A stretch of 64,000 nt of DNA from Burkholderia catarinensis (GCF_001883705.2 NZ_MDEQ02000001.1:124001-188000), one strand, 5' to 3'; positions 1 to 8,449 are shown, numbered from the stretch's first letter. Notes: generated by a model not told the origin, from the letters alone. Made by a program: numbers and translations.

Positions 1-1
1 C

Positions 2-784
2 GCTGGCCTGCAGACGCAACTGGCCGCACGCGACGAACAGCGCCTGTCCGCGTGGAACGATTCGCTGGCCGCGATGGCCGCCGCGCTGCGCGACGAATGG
101 GCGCAGACGAGCGCGCAGGCCGCGACGCGCCAGCAGGATATCTGCGACACGCTGGCCCGCACCGCGAACGACATCACCGCGCAGGCGCAGGTTCACGCGA
201 GCGACACGATCAACGAGATCGCGCGCCTCGTGCAGGCCGCGTCGGAGGCGCCGAAGGCCGCGGCCGACGTCGTCGCCGAACTGCGCCAGCGCCTGTCCGA
301 CAGCATGGTGCGTGATACCGCGACGCTCGAGGAACGCAGCCGCCTGCTCGCGACGCTCGAAACGCTGCTCGGCGCGGTCAACCACGCGTCGACCGAACAG
401 CGCACGGCAATCGACGCGCTCGTCAGCACGTCGGCCGACCTGCTCGACCGCGTCGGCGCGCGCTTCAACGACACCGTCGATGCCGAAACGCGCAAGCTCG
501 ATTCGGTGGCCGCGCAGGTCACCGCGGGCGCCGTCGAGGTCGCGAGTCTCGGCGATGCATTCGGGATGGCCGTGCAGGTGTTCGGCGAATCGAACGACAA
601 GCTGCTGACCCATCTGCAGCGCATCGAGGCCGCGCTCGAGAAATCGCTCGCGCGCAGCGACGAGCAACTCGAGTACTACGTCGCGCAGGCGCGCGAGGTG
701 ATCGACCTGAGCATGATGTCGCAGAAGCAGATCGTCGAAGATCTCCAGCAGCTCGCCGGCCGGCGCGCGCCCGTCGGAGCGTAA
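2..784 (+). CDS. DUF802 domain protein, C-terminal part (5' end outside window)
   Basis: The reading frame is open from the first bases of the window and stops with TAA at 782-784, so only the last 260 residues are visible. The visible part is a long, Ala/Glu/Arg-rich, almost glycine-free helix with heptad-like spacing of Leu/Val/Ile, predicting an extended coiled coil; no catalytic motif is seen. The family assignment rests on the order DUF802, OmpA-type protein, DUF2894, which I recognise from Burkholderia. The next gene starts 3 bases after the stop, so the three are very probably co-transcribed. By analogy with MotA/MotB- or TolQR-like envelope machines this may be the membrane and coiled-coil partner of the OmpA protein, but that role is inference. 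Confidence 0.7.
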   Translation, partial: AGLQTQLAARDEQRLSAWNDSLAAMAAALRDEWAQTSAQAATRQQDICDTLARTANDITAQAQVHASDTINEIARLVQAASEAPKAAADVVAELRQRLSDSMVRDTATLEERSRLLATLETLLGAVNHASTEQRTAIDALVSTSADLLDRVGARFNDTVDAETRKLDSVAAQVTAGAVEVASLGDAFGMAVQVFGESNDKLLTHLQRIEAALEKSLARSDEQLEYYVAQAREVIDLSMMSQKQIVEDLQQLAGRRAPVGA

Positions 785-787
785 CGC

Positions 788-1432
788 ATGCACGACGAAA
801 TCGACGGCGGCGCGTCGTCCGCGCCGGTGTGGCCCGCGTTCGCCGACCTGATGTCGGTGCTGCTCGGCGCGTTCGTGCTGATCCTCGTCGGCGTGATCGG
901 CATGCAGCTTCAGCTCACGTCGAAGCTCGAGGAAGCCGTGCGCGCGCGCCAGCAGGAAGCGCAGCAGCGCAAGTCGCTCGAACAGGCGCTCGCCGGGCCG
1001 CTCGCGGCCGGCCGCGTGACGCTCGTGAACGGCCGCATCGGCATCAGCGGCAACGTGCTGTTCGCATTGAACTCCGACCAGTTGCAGCCCGCGGGCCGCG
1101 ATCTGCTGAAGACGCTGGCCGGCCCGCTGGCCGCGTACCTGAAGACGCGCGACGAGATCCTGATGATCAGCGGCTTCGCCGACGATCAGCAGGTGCATGC
1201 CGGCAACCGCCAGTTCGCGGACAACTGGGAGCTGTCGGCCAAGCGCGCGTTGACGGTCACGCGTGCGCTGATCGACGCCGGCGTGCCGGCGCCGTCGGTG
1301 TTCGCGGCCGCGTTCGGCTCCGAACAGCCGGTCAGCTCGAATGCGGACGATGAAGGCCGCGCGAAGAACCGCCGCGTGGAGATCGCGCCGGTGCCGCGCA
1401 AGTCGGCATCGAACGGAGGGAAGGCGAAGTGA
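788..1432 (+). CDS. OmpA/MotB-family peptidoglycan-associated membrane protein
   Basis: 214 residues. A single hydrophobic segment lies near residues 14-40 (DLMSVLLGAFVLILVGVIG), preceded by a short acidic N-terminus, so the protein should be anchored in the inner membrane with its C-terminus in the periplasm. Residues ~75-205 are an OmpA C-terminal domain: the LFALNSDQLQPAGRDLL start, ISGFADD, and the ending NRRVEI that binds diaminopimelate in this family. A short charged helix (residues ~45-70) links the two. The architecture is that of MotB, and the Asp in ADLM of the membrane segment recalls the proton-channel Asp of MotB. The upstream gene ends 3 bases earlier and the downstream GTG start overlaps this stop, so translation is coupled. 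Confidence 0.85.
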   Translation: MHDEIDGGASSAPVWPAFADLMSVLLGAFVLILVGVIGMQLQLTSKLEEAVRARQQEAQQRKSLEQALAGPLAAGRVTLVNGRIGISGNVLFALNSDQLQPAGRDLLKTLAGPLAAYLKTRDEILMISGFADDQQVHAGNRQFADNWELSAKRALTVTRALIDAGVPAPSVFAAAFGSEQPVSSNADDEGRAKNRRVEIAPVPRKSASNGGKAK

Positions 1433-2046
1433 CGGGCGACGCGACGCACGCCCGCGCGACGCTCGACGCATGGCGCGAGCAGGGCGCCGACCGGCTCGAT
1501 CCCGTACGCTTTCACCGGATCGACGCGCTCGAACGGCGCGCGGCCATGCTCGATGGCGACGCGCGCGCGTTGCTCGACGCGCGGCTGGCGACGCTGATCG
1601 AAGGCTTCGCGGAGGTGGTTGCGCGGGCCGGTGAAGCGGTGGCCGCGAGCGTGGCGGTCGATTCCACGGCAGGTGCGCCCCGGAGTGGCGCGCTTGCGGT
1701 ACTCGTCGAGCGGCTCGCGCGCGATGCGCAGGCCGACCGGCGCGGGCTCGATCCCGAGCTGGTCGACTACTTCCGCACGATGTGGTCGAAAGTCCGCACG
1801 GAACAGCAGTACCGCCAGTCGCTCGACCAGGTGCCGCGCAATGCGGGGCCGCTCAATTCGAACAGTCTCGTGCACCGGTCGCTCGCGACGATGCGCGAGC
1901 TGTCGCCGGAATACCTGCAGCAGTTCCTGTCTTACGTCGACGCGCTCGCATGGCTCGAGGATCTCGCCGGCGGCGGCGCGCAGCCCGAGAAGGAAGCGCC
2001 GCGCGCGAAGGCGGTGAAGCGGGGCGCGCGGAGCAAGAGCCGCTAG
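1429..2046 (+). CDS. DUF2894 domain protein
   Basis: 205 residues, starting at a GTG that overlaps the stop of the OmpA gene by four bases (GTGA); a GGAGGG ribosome site precedes it. No signal peptide or membrane segment, so cytoplasmic. The middle contains an FRTMWSK...QYRQSL stretch and an LNSNSLVHRSL...SPEYLQQFLSYVDAL stretch that I associate with DUF2894. The C-terminal ~25 residues are strongly basic (KAVKRGARSKSR). The function is unknown; coupling to DUF802 and OmpA genes suggests a cytoplasmic accessory of the same envelope complex. Confidence 0.75.
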   Translation: MTGDATHARATLDAWREQGADRLDPVRFHRIDALERRAAMLDGDARALLDARLATLIEGFAEVVARAGEAVAASVAVDSTAGAPRSGALAVLVERLARDAQADRRGLDPELVDYFRTMWSKVRTEQQYRQSLDQVPRNAGPLNSNSLVHRSLATMRELSPEYLQQFLSYVDALAWLEDLAGGGAQPEKEAPRAKAVKRGARSKSR

Positions 2047-2079
2047 CGCGCGACCCCATGCCGTTGCTGCCGGGGCCGG

Positions 2080-2583
2080 TTACATCGACATCCGGCCCGA
2101 CATCGCGGCGTTCCGATACCGTGCCGCGCTGATGAATTTCGAAAAGCGCTCGCACCAGATCACGACCGACGTGTATTGCGCGGGATTCACGTCGGCGGGC
2201 AGCGACACGACGAAATTGCCGAATGTCTTCAGGTCGCCCACGCGCGCGGCACGCGCCTTGATCGCGAGGAACGATGCTTGGGTGTCGACGAATTCGGGAA
2301 CGAGATAGATCTTGTAGTCGGGCCCCGGCGCGATGTTGCCCTCGAAGGCGATCGACGAATCGGTGATCGTCAGCTTGCCGTCCGCCCAGTGCAGCAGATC
2401 GCTCCCCGGCAGATCGCGTTCGAAGCGACCGGTATGCCGTGTGTTTTCGGCGGCCACTTGCAGTTCGATGGCGCTGGCGCCTTCCGATGCCGTCAGGATC
2501 GGAAGCACGTAGATGCCTGCGGCGAAGGCCACGAACGCTGTTGCGAGATGCGACGCGATCGGTATCCAGATTGCGGTTTTCAT
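2080..2583 (-). CDS. DM13 domain exported protein
   Basis: 167 residues. An N-terminal hydrophobic stretch (residues ~5-30) acts as signal or anchor. The body matches the DM13 domain: HADGKLTIT-like segment (LLHWADGKLTITDS), EGNIAPGPDYKIYLV, LKTFGNFVVSLP and VIWCERFSKFISAARY with the single conserved Cys. DM13 domains are thought to take part in extracellular redox or electron-transfer chemistry. The start at 2583 was preferred; an in-frame ATG at 2595 would add MGSD. It is monocistronic and convergent with the DUF2894 gene, 33 bases away. Confidence 0.8.
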   Translation of the reverse strand: MKTAIWIPIASHLATAFVAFAAGIYVLPILTASEGASAIELQVAAENTRHTGRFERDLPGSDLLHWADGKLTITDSSIAFEGNIAPGPDYKIYLVPEFVDTQASFLAIKARAARVGDLKTFGNFVVSLPADVNPAQYTSVVIWCERFSKFISAARYRNAAMSGRMSM

Positions 2584-2823
2584 GTCGGACCCCATGAGCG
2601 AGAACAGAGGGCGGCGCGTGGCCGCCACCCTGTAGTCGCGCGAGCCGGCGAAATATGACAGTCGGTCGACATCGACATGCGCATGCTGTTCACATCGGGC
2701 GCGACGCCCGGCAGCCGCACGGCGGCACGACATCGAATATTTTCCGTCGGCGTGTGTCATCTTTGCGCTCGCGGATCGACTCACTCTCCGTCGACAACGT
2801 CGTCGATGCTCAGGAGAGATCAG

Positions 2824-3129
2824 ATGAACAAGCTTGCCCTGTATGTTCTCGCGACGGTTGCCGCGACCGCTTCCGTTTCCGCATGGGCCGCGCCTCAGTC
2901 CGCCGTGACGCGCGCGGATGTCACGGCCGAACTGGCTGCAGTGCGCGCGGCCGGCTACCGCCAGACTGGCGAAGACCCGCACTATCCGGCGCGCCTGGCG
3001 GAAGCGCTGACGAAGATCGGCTCGACCGGCCCGTCGACGGCCGATACGAGCGGATACGGGACGATGTCGCCGGCCGCGAGCGAATCGGGTCCGATTGCCC
3101 GCGACGTGCCGATCTATCGCGGACGATGA
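2824..3129 (+). CDS. DUF4148 small exported protein
   Basis: 101 residues, ATG preceded by AGGAGAGATCAG. A clear Sec signal peptide ends at ...SVSAWAAPQ (cleavage about residue 23), and the mature part holds the DUF4148 signature: LTRADV-like VTRADVTAELAAVRAAGY, then DPHYPARL. Such proteins are numerous in Burkholderia and of unknown function, often stress- or host-induced. A longer frame from 2677 lacks a ribosome site. The start is divergent from the DM13 gene with a ~240-base intergenic region that should hold both promoters. Confidence 0.8.
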   Translation: MNKLALYVLATVAATASVSAWAAPQSAVTRADVTAELAAVRAAGYRQTGEDPHYPARLAEALTKIGSTGPSTADTSGYGTMSPAASESGPIARDVPIYRGR

Positions 3130-3136
3130 TCCGGGC

Positions 3137-3170
3137 CGGACATGGCGCCCGTCGATGGGCGTCATGTCCG
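3137..3170. terminator. Long hairpin between convergent genes
   Basis: A 14-bp inverted repeat with one mismatch (CGGACATGGCGCCC, 6-base loop, GGGCGTCATGTCCG) lies 8 bases after the DUF4148 stop and 39 bases before the end of the opposite FMN reductase gene. There is no immediate T-run, so it is probably a bidirectional transcript end or mRNA-stabilising hairpin rather than a textbook intrinsic terminator. Confidence 0.5.
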
Positions 3171-3208
3171 ATTCTTCCGGACTGCGACGTATTTTTGGAT
3201 GCGCAGTG

Positions 3209-3781
3209 TCAGCGCGGCGGCGCGTCTTCCGCAATCGCCGCGCCGAGCGCCCGCAATGCACCGGCCAGCGCCGACGCGAACGGAGGATGCGCGGCGATGC
3301 CCGCCGCGTCGAGCTGGCTCCCGAGGATCGGCAGCGCGATCGACGCGTGCTCGACGATGCGTGCCGACATCACCGACAGCGTTTCCCGCAGCGCCGCGTC
3401 CGCATGCGTCGCGCGCGGCGACGCATTCAGCACCGCGACCGGCTTGTACACGACAGCCTCGCACCCCACGACCCAGTCCAGCGCGTTCTTCATCACGCCG
3501 GTCACGCCGTGCGCGTATTCCGGGCTCGCGATCAGCACGCCGTCGGCTGTGTTCAGGCGATCGATCAGGTCGCGCACGGCGGCGGGCGACGGATATTCGG
3601 CATCGGGATTGAACAGCGGGAATTCGCCGAGACGATCGAAGCGCGCGATGCGCATGCCGTGCGGCGCGACGAGCGCGGCCGCATCGAGCAGCGCGGCGTT
3701 GTACGACTGCGACCGGAGGCTGCCGCACAGCGCGACGATGTTGACGATGCGGTCGGAGTCGGGTCGGGGATCGGTGGTCAT
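3209..3781 (-). CDS. NAD(P)H-dependent FMN reductase family protein
   Basis: 190 residues, flavodoxin-like fold. The N-terminal phosphate-binding loop of FMN (ALCGSLRSQSYNAALLDA, residues ~17-34) and the second flavin motif SPEYAHGVTGVMKNALDW are typical of the ChrR/YieF/ArsH-related NADPH-dependent FMN reductases, which reduce quinones, chromate or free flavin. Length matches the family. No arsenic or chromate genes lie nearby, so the substrate cannot be guessed. The next gene upstream (ending 3836) is on the same strand 54 bases away, so the two may form an operon. Confidence 0.85.
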   Translation of the reverse strand: MTTDPRPDSDRIVNIVALCGSLRSQSYNAALLDAAALVAPHGMRIARFDRLGEFPLFNPDAEYPSPAAVRDLIDRLNTADGVLIASPEYAHGVTGVMKNALDWVVGCEAVVYKPVAVLNASPRATHADAALRETLSVMSARIVEHASIALPILGSQLDAAGIAAHPPFASALAGALRALGAAIAEDAPPR

Positions 3782-3835
3782 CGATGTGTGTTTCGGTTGG
3801 CGCGTTGCGCAGCCGCGTCGCGCGGATCGAACGGA

Positions 3836-4426
3836 TTATCGCATCGCCGTTCGGGCCGCGTCGGCCATCCCGGCCACGCGTGCGAATTCGCCGATGTCCC
3901 ATCCATTGCCGAGCAACAGCCGCCGCGTATGCAGCGCGCCGTGCACGTCGTCGGCAACGGTATCGCCGAGATAGCGCAGCGCGCGGCCTTCGATATCGAC
4001 GAAGCCATGCCGGTAATCCTGCGCGAGCGCCGTCCACAACTGCGCTGCGCCGACCGATTGGCGCGCGCCGCTGATCAGGCACAGGCCCGCGTCGAGCCCC
4101 CAGCAGTACAGCGTCGTCGCGAGGCCCTGGCGTTGCGCCGAACCGCGCAGCCGCGTATGCGGCGCGCGCAGGTAGCGGTCGGCACGGCGCGGGATTTCGG
4201 GAAGGCGGTTGAACACCGTATAGCCGGCGAGCCGGCGCGCGGCCGGATCCTCGACATACAGGAAGAATTCGCCGTCCGCCTCGCGGTGGCGGACGATCAG
4301 GCCGGAGCGGCCGAGCGCGACGGCCGGCAGGCCGTGCAGGCGATGGCCGGGCTGGTGGAGGCGCTCATAGAGGGTGTCGAGTTCGTCGTCGATGTCGTGC
4401 TGGGAATGCTGTACGTCGATACGCAT
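3836..4426 (-). CDS. Uncharacterised cytoplasmic protein
   Basis: 196 residues with no signal peptide or membrane segment. The N-terminus is acidic and helical (HSQHDIDDELDTLYERLHQ), followed by a strand-rich stretch (SGLIVRHREADGEFFLYVED) and an RGSAQRQGLATTLYCWGL segment that loosely recalls an acetyl-CoA loop of GNAT transferases. That similarity is too weak to name the protein. It lies just upstream of the FMN reductase on the same strand. Base composition and codon use match the genome. Confidence 0.55.
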   Translation of the reverse strand: MRIDVQHSQHDIDDELDTLYERLHQPGHRLHGLPAVALGRSGLIVRHREADGEFFLYVEDPAARRLAGYTVFNRLPEIPRRADRYLRAPHTRLRGSAQRQGLATTLYCWGLDAGLCLISGARQSVGAAQLWTALAQDYRHGFVDIEGRALRYLGDTVADDVHGALHTRRLLLGNGWDIGEFARVAGMADAARTAMR

Positions 4427-4492
4427 GGCAAGGGTCGCCCGTCCCGGGCGTATTGGGAAAGAGGTTCATCGCAAATGGGGAAAGGAATGGGT

Positions 4493-4528
4493 GCGGCCCC
4501 CGGGCTCGGCGAAGCGAGCCGGGGCCGC
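4493..4528 (-). terminator. GC-rich terminator-like hairpin after the 28-residue membrane peptide gene
   Basis: An interrupted inverted repeat (GCGGCCCC...GGCTCG loop CGAGCC...GGGGCCGC) starts a few bases downstream of the small peptide stop on the minus strand. It is followed by a pyrimidine stretch (CATTCCTTTCCCC) rather than a pure T-run. Confidence 0.5.
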
Positions 4529-4531
4529 GAA

Positions 4532-4618
4532 TCAGCTGGGGATGTGCTGGAAACCGGCGGCGATCGCGGCGAGGCCCGCGATGCAGAGTGCAAACAGGAT
4601 CAGGACTTTGTGGATCAC
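4532..4618 (-). CDS. 28-residue single-pass membrane peptide
   Basis: A GTG start at 4618 is preceded by GAGGAAAGAGG, an excellent ribosome site, and opens a 28-residue frame: M-IHK, then a hydrophobic helix of about 18 residues (VLILFALCIAGLAAIAAG), then FQHIPS and TGA. A GC-rich hairpin follows at once. Site, size and terminator together support a real small membrane protein. Function is unknown; the peptide lies between a cytoplasmic protein and a membrane methyltransferase-like gene, all on the same strand. Confidence 0.6.
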   Translation of the reverse strand: MIHKVLILFALCIAGLAAIAAGFQHIPS

Positions 4619-5005
4619 GCCTCTTTCCTCATGAATGCGCGGCGCCGGCGGGCGGCATCGCGGAGACGGTGAGCGGCGGGCACGGCCCGCACGGCCGTCG
4701 TGCGGGACGACGGTCGGGTGTCCGGCGACGGATCGTGCGCGGACGGCCAGCACCATACGCGAGGGGCCGGGGGCGGGCAATCGGGCTGGCGGAGAAAAGC
4801 GACGAAACGCGGTGAATCGTGGTGTTTCGCGACAATTGGTCGCAAGGGGGCGTGTCGCGGTGCCGAATGATGTGTGCGGGCACGCAGCGTTCGGCAGCTG
4901 GAAGTGCGCGGCGAGCGCCTTTGTATGCCCGGAGCCGGCGAAACGTCGACGTCCATGCGTGGGCCGGAACGGCATGCCTCGCCGCCCCGGCCTTCGGGGG
5001 CTCCG
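4619..5005. other. Intergenic region, 387 bases
   Basis: No convincing gene on either strand. It should hold the promoter of the 28-residue peptide. One interrupted inverted repeat is visible near 4797-4831 (GCGACGAAACGC...GTGTTTCGCGAC), a possible operator. A small hairpin (GCCCC...GGGGC) near 4985-5003 may end the methyltransferase-like transcript. Confidence 0.5.
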
Positions 5006-6289
5006 TCACGCCGCCTGCCGCACCCCGAACGCCTGCCTGATCCTCGCGAGCAACCCGTGCTGCGCGATCCATTCGGCATACGCGCGATAGTCGGGATCGC
5101 GCATCAGGTGGCGCTCTTCCGTTTTCGCGCGCAGGTAATAGATCAGGTTGACCGCGACGAGCGCGGCGCAGTGCGTGAGCCCGACCTGCCAGCCGAGTGG
5201 TTCGACGAACGGCACCGACACCATCCAGTACGACAGGTTCTTCGTGATGTACGCCGGATGCTTCGTGAAGCGGTACGGGCCCGACGTGATGATCCCGCGG
5301 TTGGTGAGGTTCGAGAAGCGCAGCCCGAACGAGATCGTCGACAGCGCGTAGGTCAGCAGCAGCAGGATGATCGCCGCGCCCCAGATCGCGCGCAGCGTCG
5401 GCGCGGACAGCAGCCAGTTGTCCCAGAACAGCGAGCCTTCGTAGCGGATGTAGTGGCCCGAGATCAGCGACCAGAACGGCTGGTAGCAGATCAGCGCGGC
5501 GCCCCAGCCGAGCGCCGTCGGCTCGACCGTGCGCACGTGGCTGTCGAGGATGCGGAACGTGCACAGATAGCCGACGGTGCCGAACATCAGGTCCATCGTG
5601 AACGACAGGTCGTACATGAACGTGAACGTCGCGAGCGACATCGGCGCGCTCATCGCGTGCGCGAGCGAGGCGGTCAGATGGTCGGCATCCTTCGACAGGT
5701 AGACGGTCATCAGCGGCAGGAAGAACGTCTTCACGCCCCAGCCGGCGAGCATCTCGCGCACCGGCTGCCAGTTCGCGGGCTTCTCGCGGCGGAACAGGAA
5801 GCGGCCCCACAGCAGGTACGCGTCATCGGTTTCGCGCTGATGGCGGTCCATCCACATGAAATAGAACGGCGCGGCGACGATCACGTACGGGGCGAGCGCG
5901 CGCAGCAGCGACCAGAAAGGCAGGTAGAAATCGCCGTGGTATTCGGGCAGCAGCCAGTACAGCACCCCGATGCCCGCGTAGATCGACGTGAGCGCGCCGA
6001 GCCGCGTCGCGACGCGGGCCAGGCCGAGCGGTCGCACGGCCTGGCGCGACAAGCCCGCGCTCGGGCGCAGGTAGACGCGCGAGATGAGGATTTCGTGCAG
6101 CGCGATGGTGCCGATGATCGCGAGGCTCGCGATGATCGCGCGCGTCGCGGCGTCGAGGGCCGGCTGGTCGCGCGTGAACCACAGCGCGAGGAGCCCGGCC
6201 GTGATGCCGAGCAGGCCGGCGCGAAAGGGCGTGGCGGAACGGGGCGGGCGGTCCTGGACCGCGGCGATGCCGTCGAGCGTGGAATTCAT
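5006..6289 (-). CDS. Isoprenylcysteine carboxyl methyltransferase-like integral membrane protein
   Basis: 427 residues from ATG 6289, with AGGAT before it; a longer frame to 6382 runs through a hairpin and is unlikely. At least eight hydrophobic segments are visible. The C-terminal third carries the ICMT/PEMT signature: RGIITSGPYRFTKHPAYITKN followed by a hydrophobic helix and then EERHLMRDPDYRAYAEW, the SAM-binding part of membrane methyltransferases. The long N-terminal half, with more membrane helices, is larger than plain ICMT (about 200 residues). It may methylate a lipid or isoprenoid substrate; the real substrate is unknown. Confidence 0.75.
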   Translation of the reverse strand: MNSTLDGIAAVQDRPPRSATPFRAGLLGITAGLLALWFTRDQPALDAATRAIIASLAIIGTIALHEILISRVYLRPSAGLSRQAVRPLGLARVATRLGALTSIYAGIGVLYWLLPEYHGDFYLPFWSLLRALAPYVIVAAPFYFMWMDRHQRETDDAYLLWGRFLFRREKPANWQPVREMLAGWGVKTFFLPLMTVYLSKDADHLTASLAHAMSAPMSLATFTFMYDLSFTMDLMFGTVGYLCTFRILDSHVRTVEPTALGWGAALICYQPFWSLISGHYIRYEGSLFWDNWLLSAPTLRAIWGAAIILLLLTYALSTISFGLRFSNLTNRGIITSGPYRFTKHPAYITKNLSYWMVSVPFVEPLGWQVGLTHCAALVAVNLIYYLRAKTEERHLMRDPDYRAYAEWIAQHGLLARIRQAFGVRQAA

Positions 6290-6310
6290 GATCGGATCCT
6301 CGTCGGGATG

Positions 6311-6348
6311 ACGGCCGGCGCCCCCGCTTGGCGGGTGACGCCGGCCGT
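6311..6348. terminator. Strong nested hairpin between the collagen-like gene and the methyltransferase-like gene
   Basis: Arms ACGGCCGGCG and CGCCGGCCGT (perfect 10 bp) enclose an inner CCGC/GCGG stem. It lies ~60 bases after the stop of the collagen-like gene and ~20 bases before the next start on the same strand. No T-run follows, so it could be a terminator, an attenuator, or a 3'-end stabiliser. Confidence 0.5.
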
Positions 6349-6409
6349 CGGCCGGGCTTTGTATTGACGCGCGCCCGGCCATTGGCCTGTGGTTCTGATA
6401 GGTAAAGCG

Positions 6410-8449
6410 TTACTTCTTGGTGCCGCCGCCCAGCAGACCGCCGAGGAGGTTGGTCACCGGTGACAGCAGGTTGCCTGCACCGCCCGCGGCGGCGCCGTTC
6501 GAGCTGCCGGTCAGGCCGGTCACCACGGTGCCGCTGCCGGCCGGCGTCGTCGCCGTGCCGGCTGCACCGCTCGGGCTGCCCGTCGCGATGGCGCCCGCGG
6601 CGCCGGCCGGCGTCGTCAGCGCACCCGTCAGCGTGCCGACCGGGCCGCTCGTCAGCAGGCCGCCGAGGTTGCCCGTCACGTTGCCTCCCGGCGTCGTGAC
6701 CGTGCCGGTGAGGCTCGCGCCGAGCGGCGTCAGCGAGTTGACGAGATTGGTGACCGGCGCCAACAGGCCGCCGACGCCCGCGCCACCGGTACCGCTGGTG
6801 CCGCCGGTACCGCTCGTCCCGCCCGTGCCGAGGCCGCCGAGCGCACCCGTCACCGTGCCGAGCAGGCCCGTGACCGGTCCGAGCGGGCCGCCGCTGGTGC
6901 CGCTGGTCCCACTCGTACCGCCCGAACCGCTCGAGCTGCCGCCGCCGAGTCCGCCTGTCAGCGTGCCGAGCAGGCCGGTGATCGGGGCGAGCGGGTTGGT
7001 GCCGCTCGTGCCGCTGCTGGAACTGCCGCCTTGCACGAGGCCGCCGGCAGATGTCACCGTGTTGCCGAGTTGGGTCACGCTGCCGCCGAGACTCTGACCG
7101 GCCGGATTGCCGGTCGCGCCGCCGACCTGCGAGCCGGTGAGGCCGAGACCGCTGCCGAGCGTGCTCAGCACGGTATTGAGCGGCCCGCCGAGCAGGGTTG
7201 CACCGCCGAGCGTCTGCGTGACGCCCGGCGTCGTGACACCGCCCGTCAGCGTGTTCGTGATCGGATTGATCACACTGCCGAGCTGTGTTTCGAGCTGCTG
7301 GACCGGCGCGCTGTTCAGTGTGGTGTTCAAGCCCGACGCGGTCGCGTTGACGGCGCCGCCGACGGTGTTGACGAGTCCGCCGACGAGGGTCGTCACCGGT
7401 GCGAGCGGCGACAGCGAGCCCGAGCCGAGGCTCGTTACCGCGTTGCCGAGGTTGTTGACTGCGCCGCCGGCACCCGTGAGCAGGCCGGTGGTCGACGTCA
7501 GCGTCGGGCCAAGCGGGTTCGGCGACACGCCGATCGAGCCGAGGCCGGCTGCGACGCCGTTGCCGAGCGACTGCACGCCGTTGCCGAGGCTCGTGACCGC
7601 GTTGCCGACGCTGGTGGCCGTCGTCGGGTTCGTGCCGGGGAGCTGCACGCCGCCGATCTGCGCGCCGCCGTTCGCGACCGTCGTGCCGAGTGCCGTGACG
7701 AGCGTGCCGGTTTGCTGGAGGACGTTGCCAAGCGGGGTGACGCTGGTGCCGGAAGTGCCTGAGGTGCCGGAAGTACCCGACGTGCCGGAAGTACCCGACG
7801 TGCCGGAAGTACCCGACGTGCCGGAGGTGCCCGACGTGCCGGAAGTACCCGACGTGCCGGAAGTGCCCGACGTACCGGAGGTGCCCGACGTACCGGAGGT
7901 GCCCGACGTACCGGAGGTACCCGACGTGCCGGAAGTACCTGAGGTACCGGAAGTACCCGAGGTACCGGAAGTGCCGGAGGTGCCGGAGGTGCCGGAGGTG
8001 CCCGAAGTGCCGGAAGTACCCGACGTGCCGGAAGTGCCCGAGGTGCCGGAGGTACCCGACGTGCCGGAAGTGCCCGACGTACCAGAGGTGCCCGAAGTGC
8101 CGGAAGTGCCCGACGTGCCGGAAGTGCCGGAAGTGCCCGACGTACCGGAGGTACCCGACGTACCGGAAGTGCCCGACGTGCCGGAAGTACCCGACGTGCC
8201 GGAAGTACCCGAGGTGCCGGAGGTACCCGAGGTACCGGAAGTCCCCGAACTACCGCCGCCCGAAGTCCCCGACGAACCGCCGCCCGACGTCCCGGATGTC
8301 CCGGAAGTCCCCGAACTGCCGCCCGTCCCTGACGTGCTCGGCTTGATCGTCGGCGGGGTCGTCGGTCCATCGACCGATCCGCAACCATACAGGGCGAGCA
8401 GTGACGAGACGGCCATCGTTACCGTCGTCTTCTTGAAGAATTTGTGCAT
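6410..8449 (-). CDS. Collagen-like (Gly-Thr-Ser)n repeat lipoprotein
   Basis: 679 residues from ATG 8449 with CGAGG as ribosome site. The N-terminus is a lipoprotein signal: MHKFFKKTTVTMAVSSLLAL then YGCGS, with Cys as the likely lipidated residue. Residues ~38-68 are Gly/Ser/Thr/Pro-rich. An uninterrupted run of 56 Gly-Thr-Ser triplets follows (168 residues), i.e. Gly-X-Y collagen-type periodicity. The C-terminal ~430 residues are Gly/Leu/Thr/Val-rich with repeated LGN, LLGxLTGGLGG and PLxPVTxLV motifs, resembling the low-complexity C-termini of Burkholderia collagen-like proteins (Bucl). No enzyme domain is seen. A surface-exposed structural or adhesive role is likely; triplet number should vary between strains. 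Confidence 0.8.
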   Translation of the reverse strand: MHKFFKKTTVTMAVSSLLALYGCGSVDGPTTPPTIKPSTSGTGGSSGTSGTSGTSGGGSSGTSGGGSSGTSGTSGTSGTSGTSGTSGTSGTSGTSGTSGTSGTSGTSGTSGTSGTSGTSGTSGTSGTSGTSGTSGTSGTSGTSGTSGTSGTSGTSGTSGTSGTSGTSGTSGTSGTSGTSGTSGTSGTSGTSGTSGTSGTSGTSGTSGTSGTSGTSGTSGTSGTSGTSGTSGTSGTSVTPLGNVLQQTGTLVTALGTTVANGGAQIGGVQLPGTNPTTATSVGNAVTSLGNGVQSLGNGVAAGLGSIGVSPNPLGPTLTSTTGLLTGAGGAVNNLGNAVTSLGSGSLSPLAPVTTLVGGLVNTVGGAVNATASGLNTTLNSAPVQQLETQLGSVINPITNTLTGGVTTPGVTQTLGGATLLGGPLNTVLSTLGSGLGLTGSQVGGATGNPAGQSLGGSVTQLGNTVTSAGGLVQGGSSSSGTSGTNPLAPITGLLGTLTGGLGGGSSSGSGGTSGTSGTSGGPLGPVTGLLGTVTGALGGLGTGGTSGTGGTSGTGGAGVGGLLAPVTNLVNSLTPLGASLTGTVTTPGGNVTGNLGGLLTSGPVGTLTGALTTPAGAAGAIATGSPSGAAGTATTPAGSGTVVTGLTGSSNGAAAGGAGNLLSPVTNLLGGLLGGGTKK
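7742..8245 (-). repeat. Coding minisatellite, 56 x 9 bp (largely 18-bp units)
   Basis: 504 bases of perfect reading-frame repeats, each 9 bases encoding Gly-Thr-Ser. Much of the tract alternates two synonymous spellings (GGTACTTCC and GGCACGTCG), giving an 18-bp higher-order unit with scattered silent changes. All changes keep Gly-Thr-Ser, so the protein sequence is under purifying selection while the DNA is free to expand or contract by slippage in steps that never shift frame. Confidence 0.95.

Noticed and set aside
2655..4672. Overlapping long plus frames (439 and 525 residues)
   Set aside because: Arg/Ala-rich antisense shadows of the FMN reductase and its neighbour, typical of high-GC DNA.
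7742..8245. Short regular repeats resembling a CRISPR array
   Set aside because: Units are 9/18 bp without spacers and keep one reading frame; no cas genes are present.
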